Part shown: positions 56,201 through 64,000 of the stretch, piece by piece
Layout of the letters: every line of letters begins with the position of its first letter
Position numbering within the stretch: position 1 is the first letter of the stretch
Assembly: GCA_039707655.1 (NCBI GenBank)
Contig: CM077666.1
Coordinates: 391,983,886 to 392,047,885 of the forward strand
From: Elymus sibiricus
Taxonomy: Eukaryota; Streptophyta; Magnoliopsida; Poales; Poaceae
Direction of reading: 5' to 3'
DNA length: 64,000 bases
Notes under the pieces: model-generated
Told to the model about the DNA's origin: nothing
The model's database searches: none
What the model saw: only the letters and a program-made list of their open reading frames with translations
Made by a program: the position numbers and the translations under genes

Positions 56201-57397
56201 AGTCCATTTCCTTCAACAGGAGAACTTCCCGATGAGCAAGAAGAAGCTGAGAAAGTAGCCCGTCAGTCAAGTATGTATCAGTTTGTGGATAACACGCTAT
56301 ACAGAAAGAGACCAAACGGTGTGAAATTAAAGTGTATTTGCCAGGAAGATGGACTGAAGCTGTTGGCAGAGATACATGGAGGCATATCTGGCTCTCACAT
56401 ACGTTCAAGAGTGCTTGCCGGCAAGGCTTTCCGGCAAGGCTTCTATTGGCCCACTGCCCTCCAGGATGCAACTGAGCTAGTAACCAAGTGTGAAGCATGC
56501 CAATTCCATTCAAAGAACATACATCAGCCAGCTCAAGCTCTTCAAACAATCCCTCTCTCCTGGCCCTTTTCGGTCTGGGGGCTCGATATCTTGGGCCCCT
56601 TCCCCCGTGCTACCGGGGGCTTTGAGTTCTTGTACGTTGCCATCGACAAGTTCACAAAGTGGCCTGAAGTGGAGCCAGTGAGGAAGGTGACAGCGCAATC
56701 AGCCGTCAAGTTCTTCAAAGGATTAGTTTGCCATTTTGGGGTCCCTAACAGGGTCATCACCAACAACGGCACACAATTCACGAGCCGCACCTTCATGCAG
56801 TATATCCAGGACCTTGGCGGCAAAATCTTTTTTGCATCTGTTGCTCACCCGAGAAGCAACGGCCAAGCGGAAAGGATGAACGCTGAAGTGCTGCGTGGCC
56901 TCAAGACAAGAACCTTTGACAGGCTGCGCAAATGTGGAAGACGCTGGATTGATGAGTTGCCGGCGGTTCTTTGGTCACTCAGGACGACACCAAATCGAGC
57001 TACCTGCCAAACACCCTTCTCCCTAGTCTATGGTGCAGAAGCGGTGCTCCCCACGGAACTCATATACGGGTCACCTCGAGTGCTCACTTACGATGAAGCT
57101 GAGCAAGAGCAGTTGCGGCAAGATGACACAACGCTCCTTGAGGAAGATCGTCTTTGGGCGGCTGTGCGAGCTGCACGCTACCAGCAAGCCTTGCGCCTCT
57201 ATCATAGCCGCAAAGTGCACGCCCGAAGCCTTGATGAAGGCGACCTTGTTCTTCGGCGCGTTCAGTCCGCCAAGAGATCAAACAAGTTGACGTCGAAGTG
57301 GGAAGGCCCTTATCGGGTAGTACGAGTCACCAGACCTGGCGCAGTCCGTCTGGAGACCGAAGATGGCATTCAAATGCAAAACTCATGGAATATTGAA
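53278..57397 (+). pseudogene. pol: protease-pol of Tat-2 (RT, RNase H, archaeal-type RNase H, integrase)
   Basis: Protease: MLVDGGASLNLISPEVIKRL and GILGRAAL. Stops at 53956 (TAG) and 54124 (TAG), then a frameshift near 54230 into RT (LCIDYTDINKACPKDPFPLP, FMCMPFGLKSVGSTFTRAVQ, AYMDDIVVK). RNase H follows, then the second RNase H (MYFDGAFSLQGAGAGVL, EYEGLLAGL, CGDSQLVVKQ, SIADHLSKCA). A frameshift near 56220 separates integrase, which has its zinc finger (HIRSRVLAGKAFRQGFYWP, CEACQFH) and first Asp (WGLDILGPFP). The second catalytic Asp is Asn (ITNNGTQF, AAC at 56762-56764). The protein is cut after MQNSWNIE, close to its natural end. Confidence 0.9.
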
Positions 57398-57415
57398 CCG
57401 ACATTAGAACCGACA

Positions 57416-57434
57416 TTGGTGCTTTCATTGAGAG
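57416..57434 (+). other. Primer-site-like sequence of the non-coding element
   Basis: TTGGTGCTTTCATTGAGAG starts immediately after the CGACA of the 5' LTR tip, in the position of a primer-binding site. tRNA not assigned. Confidence 0.5.
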
Positions 57435-60400
57435 CTTGCTGGGTAGTCGCCGCGGTGCGATGGGAATTCAGATCGGCTCCACCGCGATCTATGCGTCGGA
57501 ACCGAGCTACATCGTCAACGTCGGCATCTTCGTCACCGGCTCGACTGGTCACCTCGGCTAGGCCGAGGACTACGCTCCGCATCGGATCATCAAGATCGGA
57601 CGGATACTTTCATCATCATCAATTCCGATCGCTATCAAGATCATGGAGAAATCGTCCATGGTGCTCAGGGGCTCAACGTCAACATTGCCCTCGCGCGATC
57701 ATGCAGTTTTTTCTGGACAGTGGATTTGTGTTCGCCGTCTCCGTCTCCTTGAGCGTCGCTTTGACGATTGCTTCCGCGGAATTGTGCGTAATTGAGTCTA
57801 GAACAATCCTGTAAAATTTCATCGCGTTCCGATGGAGGAATCTCCGGCGATCTCCGATATACCGGAGCCCCGTCGAATCTGGACGGGAATCTGGACGAGT
57901 TTAGGGCGAGGAGTCCAGCGTCTAGCTTGGATATCCTTTGGAAGATCCAACCGTTGATCGACTATGTAATTCCTATATCTACCACCCCTCAAAATTTCAG
58001 CTCGATCCGACCGTTCAAACTCCGGGAACAGCCAGAGGAGTGCATCAATTTCCGGATCTGTTTTCTGCGCGAAAACGAATCCGGCCCGAGTTCATCTTTT
58101 TCATGAACAGATTATCGGACATCCTTTTTTAAAGGAAATTCTTATCTAGGGCATTGTGTTTTGTTCTCCAAGACATGCCCACAAATTTTGAGTCTTTTCC
58201 AAGGCGATCTTCATCGTCACGCCGATGTCAAACCGGCCCGACCATGTTGCTCCACGGTTGCCGACCTGCGCCAGCATCGACTGCGCCGTTGCTTCATCGA
58301 GCCAACGACAACCACCTCGGATCATCACCTCGGCGAGCCGACCAAGAGTTCGGCACCGCCCTCTCTAATGATTGTCAAGATAACATCATCACCTTATGGA
58401 TTGCACGGGTCAGGCGCGCCAGCATCACCGCACGGTCACTTCTCAAGCCGGCATTAACCGCGTCACAAAGTTTTGACCTGCGTCGGCATCGCCGCGCCAT
58501 TGCTTCTTCGAGCCGATGTCCACCTCGCCGACCTGCTTCGACATCTCGACTGGCATGGGGGTTGCAACGTCACCTTACCGACCTGCTCCGACACCTCGGC
58601 TAGACCAGGGCCTTCGCCATCTCTTCATCAACCTACTCTGGGGACTTCGGCGTCACCAGCCGATCAGCTTCTTCACCTCGGCTGGACCGGGGGCTTCGCC
58701 TCGCCACATCGACCGTGCCGCATCGCTGCTTCATCAAGCCGAGCTCTTCGCTCAGCCACCTCGGGCTTGGGGGCTGGGACCTCGGTCAAGCCGAGGACTA
58801 TGCGTCCTCGTCCCGCCACAAGCCCGCACCACGACATCAACGCCGAGCACATAAACCAGCTAAGTCGCTTTCATGCTTAAATTTTCTAAATTCTTAATTT
58901 TTTGTTCGGTTCGACCAAGCATTATATTTATGTTAAAATCTGTTTGTTAAAAACGAGGTTCGTTAAAAACCACTTCTTTTTCCCATGTTAACTGGGGGCT
59001 CTTAAATTTATATGAGCCATTTTATAATAAGTGTTTTCTTCTAAGTCGTTGCAAAGTCTTTTTCTACTACTCCTTTTTCTGACGCGAGTGTGTGGTCAAT
59101 AGCCGGATAGTCTGGTTTCTCTCTAAAGCTGCTCGAATTTAGTTCGCTAAACTGGCCTGAGAAGCACTCCGCCTCCGGGATAGGAGGTTGAAGCCGAAGG
59201 CTGACCCGCTTGAAGTCTGGAGATCGGATGTATCATGTTAAAGCACGACGAAAGCACAAATTAATTTTAAGACCAATTTCAGATTGGCACCAAAAAAACT
59301 TGATTTATTCTAGACGTAAAGGTTTTGGGTAAGGTTTTTGGTTTTCTGAGCCTATGAAGCTTTTAAACCTATTTGTTTGTTTTTTTTCAGGAGGCGGGAC
59401 ATCCTCTTGACCGAGGTGCCATGCATAATAATTTGGCTCAGGAAATCTTTTCCGACCCGTAGTTCGGCAACTTCCCTGCCGAGCTGCACCTCGGCACACC
59501 CGAACACTCCAAACACCGGGGGCTAGTTACTTGCCCCCACAGTCAAGCTCCTATGACTAAGTGAAAGTTATAAAGCCTACATATCTGATTGCCTCGTTTC
59601 CGCTAACACAACCGCCTTCGGGCACCGAGACGTCGGCTAAGGGTTGTCTTGTTATTGCGGAAACACCCTGCGTAGCATCTACAAAGGGGTGGAAGCCGAC
59701 GATGGGCCACTTTCAAATTATAAACAGTCGCAACGAAGTCAAAATAACATATAGCATAAAGCTGCAAAATACAGCTTAAAAGCTGACTACCACAAACATG
59801 CGCAAATTCAATCGGCCGATCAGCTTGCTTTCATAAAAGTGTTCGGCTTGTCCGAGGTCACTAATAGAAAAGCAGTTCGGCCGTCTTTGAAAAAAACTGT
59901 GCAATTCTAACCTCGAGTTTTTGGTATAAAACACTTCAGACATATAAAAGAGTCCAATAAACCGTACCAGGGGCTCCTTGAGGCACCTCGGCGCGGTTAC
60001 TTTGGGACTCCTGGAGAGTCCGACGTATTCTCAGCAATTGTATTCAATATACGAGCACTGCCTTCCCATAAATCATTATAAAGCCACAATATGCATCAAT
60101 TTGACTTGAAATTTGGCCAAGCTGGGTTGCCTGGCTCCTGTGCTTGCCCCCTACGTTCCCGATTGTTCGGCTAGGGGTAAAGGGAGCACCTCTGTGATTG
60201 ATACTACGGGGTTATCCGGGTTAGTACCTCAGACTGGGTGAAGCCGAAAGCTAGCGATCTCAAGAATACAATTGGTCGGCAACAGCGGAAGTGAACATCT
60301 CGATTTTTTAGTGCCTAATACTTTGGGAATTTCTCCCGAATTGATCTTCACTATTTTTCTCCCACTTAGCTCAGAGGTGAAGTTACATCATCCTGCTTAG

Positions 60401-60764
60401 CATGACAACCCAAAGAAAGGAACCGATAGCGGGACTATTTTCTTTGGAAGATGTTTCTTACGTTAAATAGTAATATAACATATCTCTCCGCGTACTTTTG
60501 TTTATAAAACCGTATGGCCGGATTGCCTTGTTTTCCGTAAATCTTTGCCCTTATAAAGGCTTTATAAAGTAGGACAAACACTCCCCGGCTACTGGCCGAT
60601 GAGGTTGAAGCCGATGGTCGGTCAACAAAGTTTTGTACAATGCGGATCCGAGCATTAATGATGTCAAGTACTTGGATACATAGAATCATTGCACATAAAT
60701 TGTGATTAAAGTCAATTTACTCCGAATATCGATCCTTAATCCGGCCACCCTTGCCCAAATTAAG

Positions 60765-61751
60765 GCTCGGGGGCTACTGGGCTTCGCGCTTCTCAATTAA
60801 AAGCATTTAAAGAGGTACATCGATCCCCTGATCTGGTGTTGCCACCCGACCAGTGGCTCGGGGGCTACTGCATTGCCTATTCAATGCAGCCAATTTGAAA
60901 AAAAAGTGCAAAATAGTTTCCGAGGAGATTACGATCCTTGGGTTGGTCGGCCGCACCCAACCTGAGTCTCGAGGACTATGCACACCGCGTTTCCATTCCT
61001 AAGTATGCTGCCGAGCTAGGAGTTGATCCTCAGGCCAATTTCATGAATCGACCTGAGTCTCAGGGGCTACTAGGATCAGCGGTTTTATGTTTTCCTTCAG
61101 GTGCATCTCGGATTTTAGTCCGACACACACCTTGAGGGCTACTGGCTATACATCTCGGCAGTAAATAAATTGCGCCGATCGGAAATAAATTCCGCAAAAA
61201 ATCAGCCCAAGACCGAGGTGGTGCACCACCTCGGAAGCAGTCTGGCATAAAGCTCGGCTGCGAGTGGCTGGCTCCATAGAGTACTTTTTTGGCGTTAAGC
61301 TCGGATAACCTCCTTCAAACTTTTTCAAAGATGAGGTACTCTATGCCTCCTCGGATGCAGTCTGGCGCTGGAGCTCGAATACAGACCGGCGTTGGAGCTC
61401 GGCTTCTAAAATGTACCTCGGATGCAGTCCGGCGTTGGAGCTCGGCTGCAAGAAGACACCTCGGATGCGGTCCGACGCTAGAGCTCAGATGCAAAGAGGA
61501 CACCGCCATGCTGGAAACACTTCGAACCCGAGGTGTGGAGTAAAAAATAACAAGGCATTGATAAAGGCCGAGAACTTAAAGGACTCCTCGGATACCCGAC
61601 GTATGAACTCTTTGGATATACCTCGACGATCCTCAAGATCGGAGATGGGAAAATTTGTTGAACCAGTTTTCAAGACCGACGACCGAAGACGAAGAACAGT
61701 TCGGAAGAACCGAGGAGCGTCCCCAACTTGAAGACCGGTTCAGGGGGCTAC
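60765..61751 (+). repeat. Recurring polypurine-like motif GGGGGCTACTG before the 3' LTR
   Basis: CTCGGGGGCTACTG or close variants occur near 60768, 60860, 60970 (CTCGAGGACTATG), 61058, 61133 and 61741. The last, CAGGGGGCTAC, directly abuts the LTR and is the likely polypurine tract. The others are regularly spaced upstream look-alikes. Confidence 0.6.
61205..61505 (+). repeat. ~45-bp tandem repeats CCTCGGATGCAGTCTGGCG
   Basis: About five degenerate copies of CCTCGGATGCAGTCCGGCG followed by TTGGAGCTCGGCTGCAA lie between 61220 and 61500. Non-coding. Confidence 0.75.
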
Positions 61752-62171
61752 TGACGGTGTCTTGGACTAGGGGGTACTCACCACATCGTCTCCCGACCAG
61801 GTGGGTTGAGCCGAGGACCCCCATGGCGGTTCACTAATGGGCCACTTCGGGCAGCCCGTGACGAATACAAGGAAGATTCCACAAGACTTGGTGCCCAAGA
61901 CGAGGACTCTTCTAAACCCTAGGCCTCCGGTGCATATATAAACCGAGGCCAGGCTAGTCAATAGATGATCTCATATTCATTAGAACAATCTCGTGGTAGA
62001 TACATGTACCCTGTACTATACCCCATATGAATACAATCAAAAGCAGGACGTAGGGTATTATCTCTTCGAGAGAGCCCGAACCTGGGTAAAATCCTGTGTC
62101 CATGTTACCATCGCTCCAAGACGCCTAGCTTAGGACTCCTACTACGAGATATTCCAGATTTAGAACCGACA
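61752..62171 (+). repeat. 3' LTR of the non-coding element
   Basis: 420 bp from TGACGGTGTCTTGGACTAGG to AGAACCGACA. A TATA box, CATATATAAACC, lies at about 61933. It is similar to LTRs common in wheat and barley, but I do not assign a family name. Confidence 0.8.
61933..61942 (+). promoter_or_regulatory. TATA box in the 420-bp LTR
   Basis: CATATATAAA, about 180 bp after the LTR start, followed by GC-rich sequence and then an AT-rich 3' part. Confidence 0.6.
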
Positions 62172-62486
62172 GCCGGGTCTCCCGGCAACCCCTTTTGTAC
62201 AAGCTTTGTCGGCAAGACTTGTAACCCTTTGTACAAAGCCAGGCGCAGATCCTGTGCATGAGTAAAATAAAGCTAAGTGTTTCGCGACTCTTCGTACATA
62301 TTCATTTATATATGGATACATGTGATGTTGTGATTACACTTTAGTTTGTATGAAATGGCTGACGAACCGTCAAGGTTCCCAAACCACTCTTTTCTCTTCT
62401 TTCTTTTTCTTAAAGGACAAAAGGATCCCTCGCATGCAAGTTTCCCGGGGGGAGTGATGATGGGGTACCATTTAACAGCGTTCAAG
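62172..62486 (+). other. Tat-2 3' untranslated segment
   Basis: Sequence between the 420-bp LTR and the Copia LTR. The repeated CCCGGCAA and GTCGGCAAG fit Tat-2 base usage, so it is read as Tat-2 after integrase. A G-rich stretch, CCCGGGGGGAGTGATGATGG, near 62445 might be its polypurine tract, but no LTR start follows. Confidence 0.45.
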
Positions 62487-63044
62487 TGATGAAAGCACAT
62501 TTGCTCCCTTGGTGGTTTTGGTAATTCATAACAACATATATCTCATTGAACTAATGTCCATTCAAGTTAAAGATTTCAGGATGTTCAATGATTGGCATGG
62601 CATGGACTAGAGACGTGGACCCCTCAAAATGCTAAGGACAAGGATTGGCAAAAGATCAAGACTCTACATTTTTTATTTAGTGATCCAAGATCACATTGAG
62701 TCCATAGGAAAGCCAATACTATTAAAAGGGGATGAGGTGTTGCTTAATGGTCTTTTTGCTCAAGTGCTTAGTGACAGTACTCCAAAACCCTCAACCACTC
62801 TCTCTACCCAAATATGTCCAAAAACTACCGTGTCTTCATTGCGTTTGAAATCTCCGATCCCCTCCTTTACTTACATATGCAATTGTGTACTTTCCGCTGC
62901 TATACTTTTAGAATTGCATGTGTAGGGTGATGCTTGACTTGTATTGTTGCTAAAATCTGCCTACAACTAAAATTGGGAAAAGGTTAGGTTTTAATTGGTC
63001 AAGTAGTCTAATCACCCCCCTCTAGACATACTTTCGATCCTACA
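62487..63044 (+). repeat. 5' LTR of the Copia element
   Basis: 558 bp, TGATGAAAGCACATTTGC to TTCGATCCTACA. The right edge is set by the primer site. The left edge is the best TG start after the G-rich stretch and has no second LTR to confirm it. Confidence 0.75.
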
Positions 63045-63046
63045 AG

Positions 63047-63058
63047 TGGTATCAGAGC
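63047..63058 (+). other. Primer-binding site of the Copia element (tRNA-Met)
   Basis: TGGTATCAGAGC, two bases after the LTR, complementary to the 3' end of plant initiator tRNA-Met. Confidence 0.92.
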
Positions 63059-63128
63059 TTTGGTCTCCGTAAGCCTTGATTTTCATTGCTTTGGTGATCA
63101 TAGCCTTGGTTTCACAACCTAGGAGAGT

Positions 63129-64000
63129 ATGGCGTTTAGTGAGGGTAACTATCACCGTAGAGGTCCATATTTTGATGGTACAAACTTTGCTAGTTGGAAA
63201 CATAAGATGAAAATGCATATTCTTGGTCATAACCCCGCCGTTTGGGCTGTTGTTCGTGTTGGCTTGCAAGGTGACTTCTTTGAGGATGGCAAGGAACCGG
63301 ATCGTGAAGCAACCCCGGAAGAATTGAAGATGTTGCAATACAATGCTCAAGCTTGTGACATTCTATTCAACGGTTTATGTCCCGAAGAATTCAACAAAAT
63401 CAGCCGCCTCGAGAATGCAAAGGAAATTTGGGATACTTTGGTTGATATGCATGAGGGTACCGAGTCCGTCAAGGAATCTAAGTTGGATGTGCTTCAAAGT
63501 CAACTTGACAAGTTCAAGATGAAGGATGGTGAACGAGTCGCTGAGATGTACTCTAGGCTTGCTCTCATCACAAATGAGATTGCCGGCTTAGGAAGTGAAG
63601 AGATGACCGACAAATTCATCATCAAGAAGATACTTAGAGCTTTGGATGGAAAATATGATACCGTCTGCACATTGATCCAAATGATGCCAAATTACAAAGA
63701 TCTCAAGCCCACGGAAGTCATTGGAAGGATTGTTGCTCATGAAATGTCACTCAAGGACAAAGAGGAGCTGCACAACAAATCAAGTGGTGCTAACAAAGCC
63801 TCAACCGACGCTCCAACAACTCCAAGTGACAAGCTAGTATCCAATGAAGAGATTAGCCTAATGGTGAAAAGGTTCAACAAGTTATACAAGAACAAAGGAA
63901 AAGAAAGAAGCTCTAGCTCAAGACACTATGACAGAAGATCTTCAAGTCGTGACTGTAATTGTTACAATTGTGGAAAGCCCGGACACTACTCCAATGAGTG
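63129..64000 (+). CDS. gag: gag of the Copia element (open at window edge)
   Basis: It starts MAFSEGNYHRRGPYFDGTNF and stays open for 290 codons to the end of the window. The order is typical of Copia gag: the N-terminal FDGTNFASWKHKMKMHILG, a helical UBN2-like core (ENAKEIWDTLVDMHEGTESV, LDVLQSQLDKFKMKDGERVA), a hinge rich in Ser and Lys, and the CCHC knuckle CYNCGKPGHYSNEC beginning at about 63960. No stop or frameshift is seen, so this copy may be young. Gag forms the particle that packages the element's RNA. Confidence 0.9.
   Translation, partial: MAFSEGNYHRRGPYFDGTNFASWKHKMKMHILGHNPAVWAVVRVGLQGDFFEDGKEPDREATPEELKMLQYNAQACDILFNGLCPEEFNKISRLENAKEIWDTLVDMHEGTESVKESKLDVLQSQLDKFKMKDGERVAEMYSRLALITNEIAGLGSEEMTDKFIIKKILRALDGKYDTVCTLIQMMPNYKDLKPTEVIGRIVAHEMSLKDKEELHNKSSGANKASTDAPTTPSDKLVSNEEISLMVKRFNKLYKNKGKERSSSSRHYDRRSSSRDCNCYNCGKPGHYSNE

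Larger units (their letters stand above)
57405..62171 (+). mobile_element. Non-coding Gypsy-like element lacking almost all of its 5' LTR
   Basis: The 3' LTR (61752-62171) ends TTTAGAACCGACA. The last 11 bases, TAGAACCGACA, recur at 57405-57415, where they are followed by TTGGTGCTTTCATTGAGAG, a primer-site-like sequence. So only the tip of the 5' LTR survives. The 4.3 kb between has no gag or pol: a GC-rich first part (to about 58880) with degenerate repeats of GACCTGCTCCGACACCTCGG, then AT-richer spacer with recurring GGGGGCTACTG. This suits a non-autonomous element. The Tat-2 integrase end is lost at the left junction. Confidence 0.7.
50058..62486 (+). mobile_element. Second Tat-lineage Gypsy family (Tat-2), 5' LTR to integrase, with nested elements
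   Basis: It is inserted in the Athila RT. The 5' LTR, primer site, gag, protease, RT, RNase H, archaeal-type RNase H and integrase are present to about 57397, and a short 3' segment follows at 62172-62486. A non-coding element (57405-62171) and a Copia element (from 62487) interrupt it. The 3' LTR is outside the window. The second RNase H again places it in the Tat group. The sequence is rich in CCGGCAAG. Confidence 0.88.
62487..64000 (+). mobile_element. Ty1/Copia retrotransposon (SIRE/Maximus-like), 5' end only
   Basis: 5' LTR, tRNA-Met primer site and gag at the right edge of the window. Copia is supported by the gag with its UBN2-type core and single CCHC knuckle, and by the initiator-Met primer site. 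The lineage name is tentative. The 5 bases before the LTR are TCAAG. Confidence 0.85.

Noticed and set aside
58154..58880. Frames of 98-149 codons in the non-coding element
   Set aside because: Three overlapping frames stay open because of a GC-rich degenerate repeat. No start context or domain.

Overview
This is plant nuclear DNA from a large, repeat-rich grass genome, most likely a wheat, barley or rye relative (Triticeae). The evidence is nested Ty3/Gypsy retrotransposons of the Tat, Athila and Tekay-like lineages, a long CACTA transposon, a Stowaway MITE with the CTCCCTCCG terminus, and Athila LTRs of the Sabrina/WHAM type that start TGATACG. Family names are recalled from memory, not searched. 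I see no ordinary host gene, rRNA, tRNA or CRISPR array. Almost every reading frame belongs to a transposable element, and most are broken.

Left part (1-26198). A Tat-lineage Gypsy element (Tat-1 copy 1, minus strand) runs in from the left edge and ends at 5006 with a 1207-bp LTR. It sits in a decayed Tekay-like Gypsy element whose remains are 5007-5159 and 22299-25104, followed by its long LTR (LTR A, 25105-26198). A 17-kb CACTA transposon (5160-22295, target duplication CTA) splits this host. The CACTA carries subterminal repeat arrays, minus-strand exon remnants of an accessory gene, a MITE (8820-8977) and a nested Athila element (10729-20508). A reversed solo LTR of another Athila family (12472-13995) interrupts that Athila just before its gag start codon. 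This is the deepest nesting seen here.

Middle part (26199-45750). A second long-LTR Gypsy element (element B) starts at 26199 inside LTR A. A complete second Tat-1 copy (28870-38630, target duplication ATAAT, two 1207-bp LTRs) is inserted in its LTR. Element B then shows an extra open frame upstream of gag (39394-40050) and a gag-protease gene (40303-41857) that stops abruptly before reverse transcriptase. An unusual island follows (about 41858-45339): a broken ORF with a grass LPxGW...GG pattern, about 3.5 copies of a 478-bp tandem repeat, and an intact 210-residue acidic ORF on the minus strand. After it comes a remnant of LTR sequence related to element B.

Right part (45751-64000). The 5' half of an Athila element (LTR 45751-47258, gag-pol to 50057) is broken by a second Tat family (Tat-2, from 50058). 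Tat-2 is in turn broken near the end of integrase by a non-coding element lacking nearly all of its 5' LTR (57405-62171). At the right edge a Copia element (LTR 62487-63044) starts in Tat-2 3' sequence, with its gag open to the end of the window.

The elements interact mainly as a stack of insertions. In each coding element gag, protease, reverse transcriptase, RNase H and integrase would act together in a cytoplasmic particle and then in nuclear integration. Here most are disabled by stop codons, many of them apparent CAG-to-TAG or CGA-to-TGA changes, by single-base frameshifts, and in both Tat families by loss of the second catalytic aspartate of integrase.
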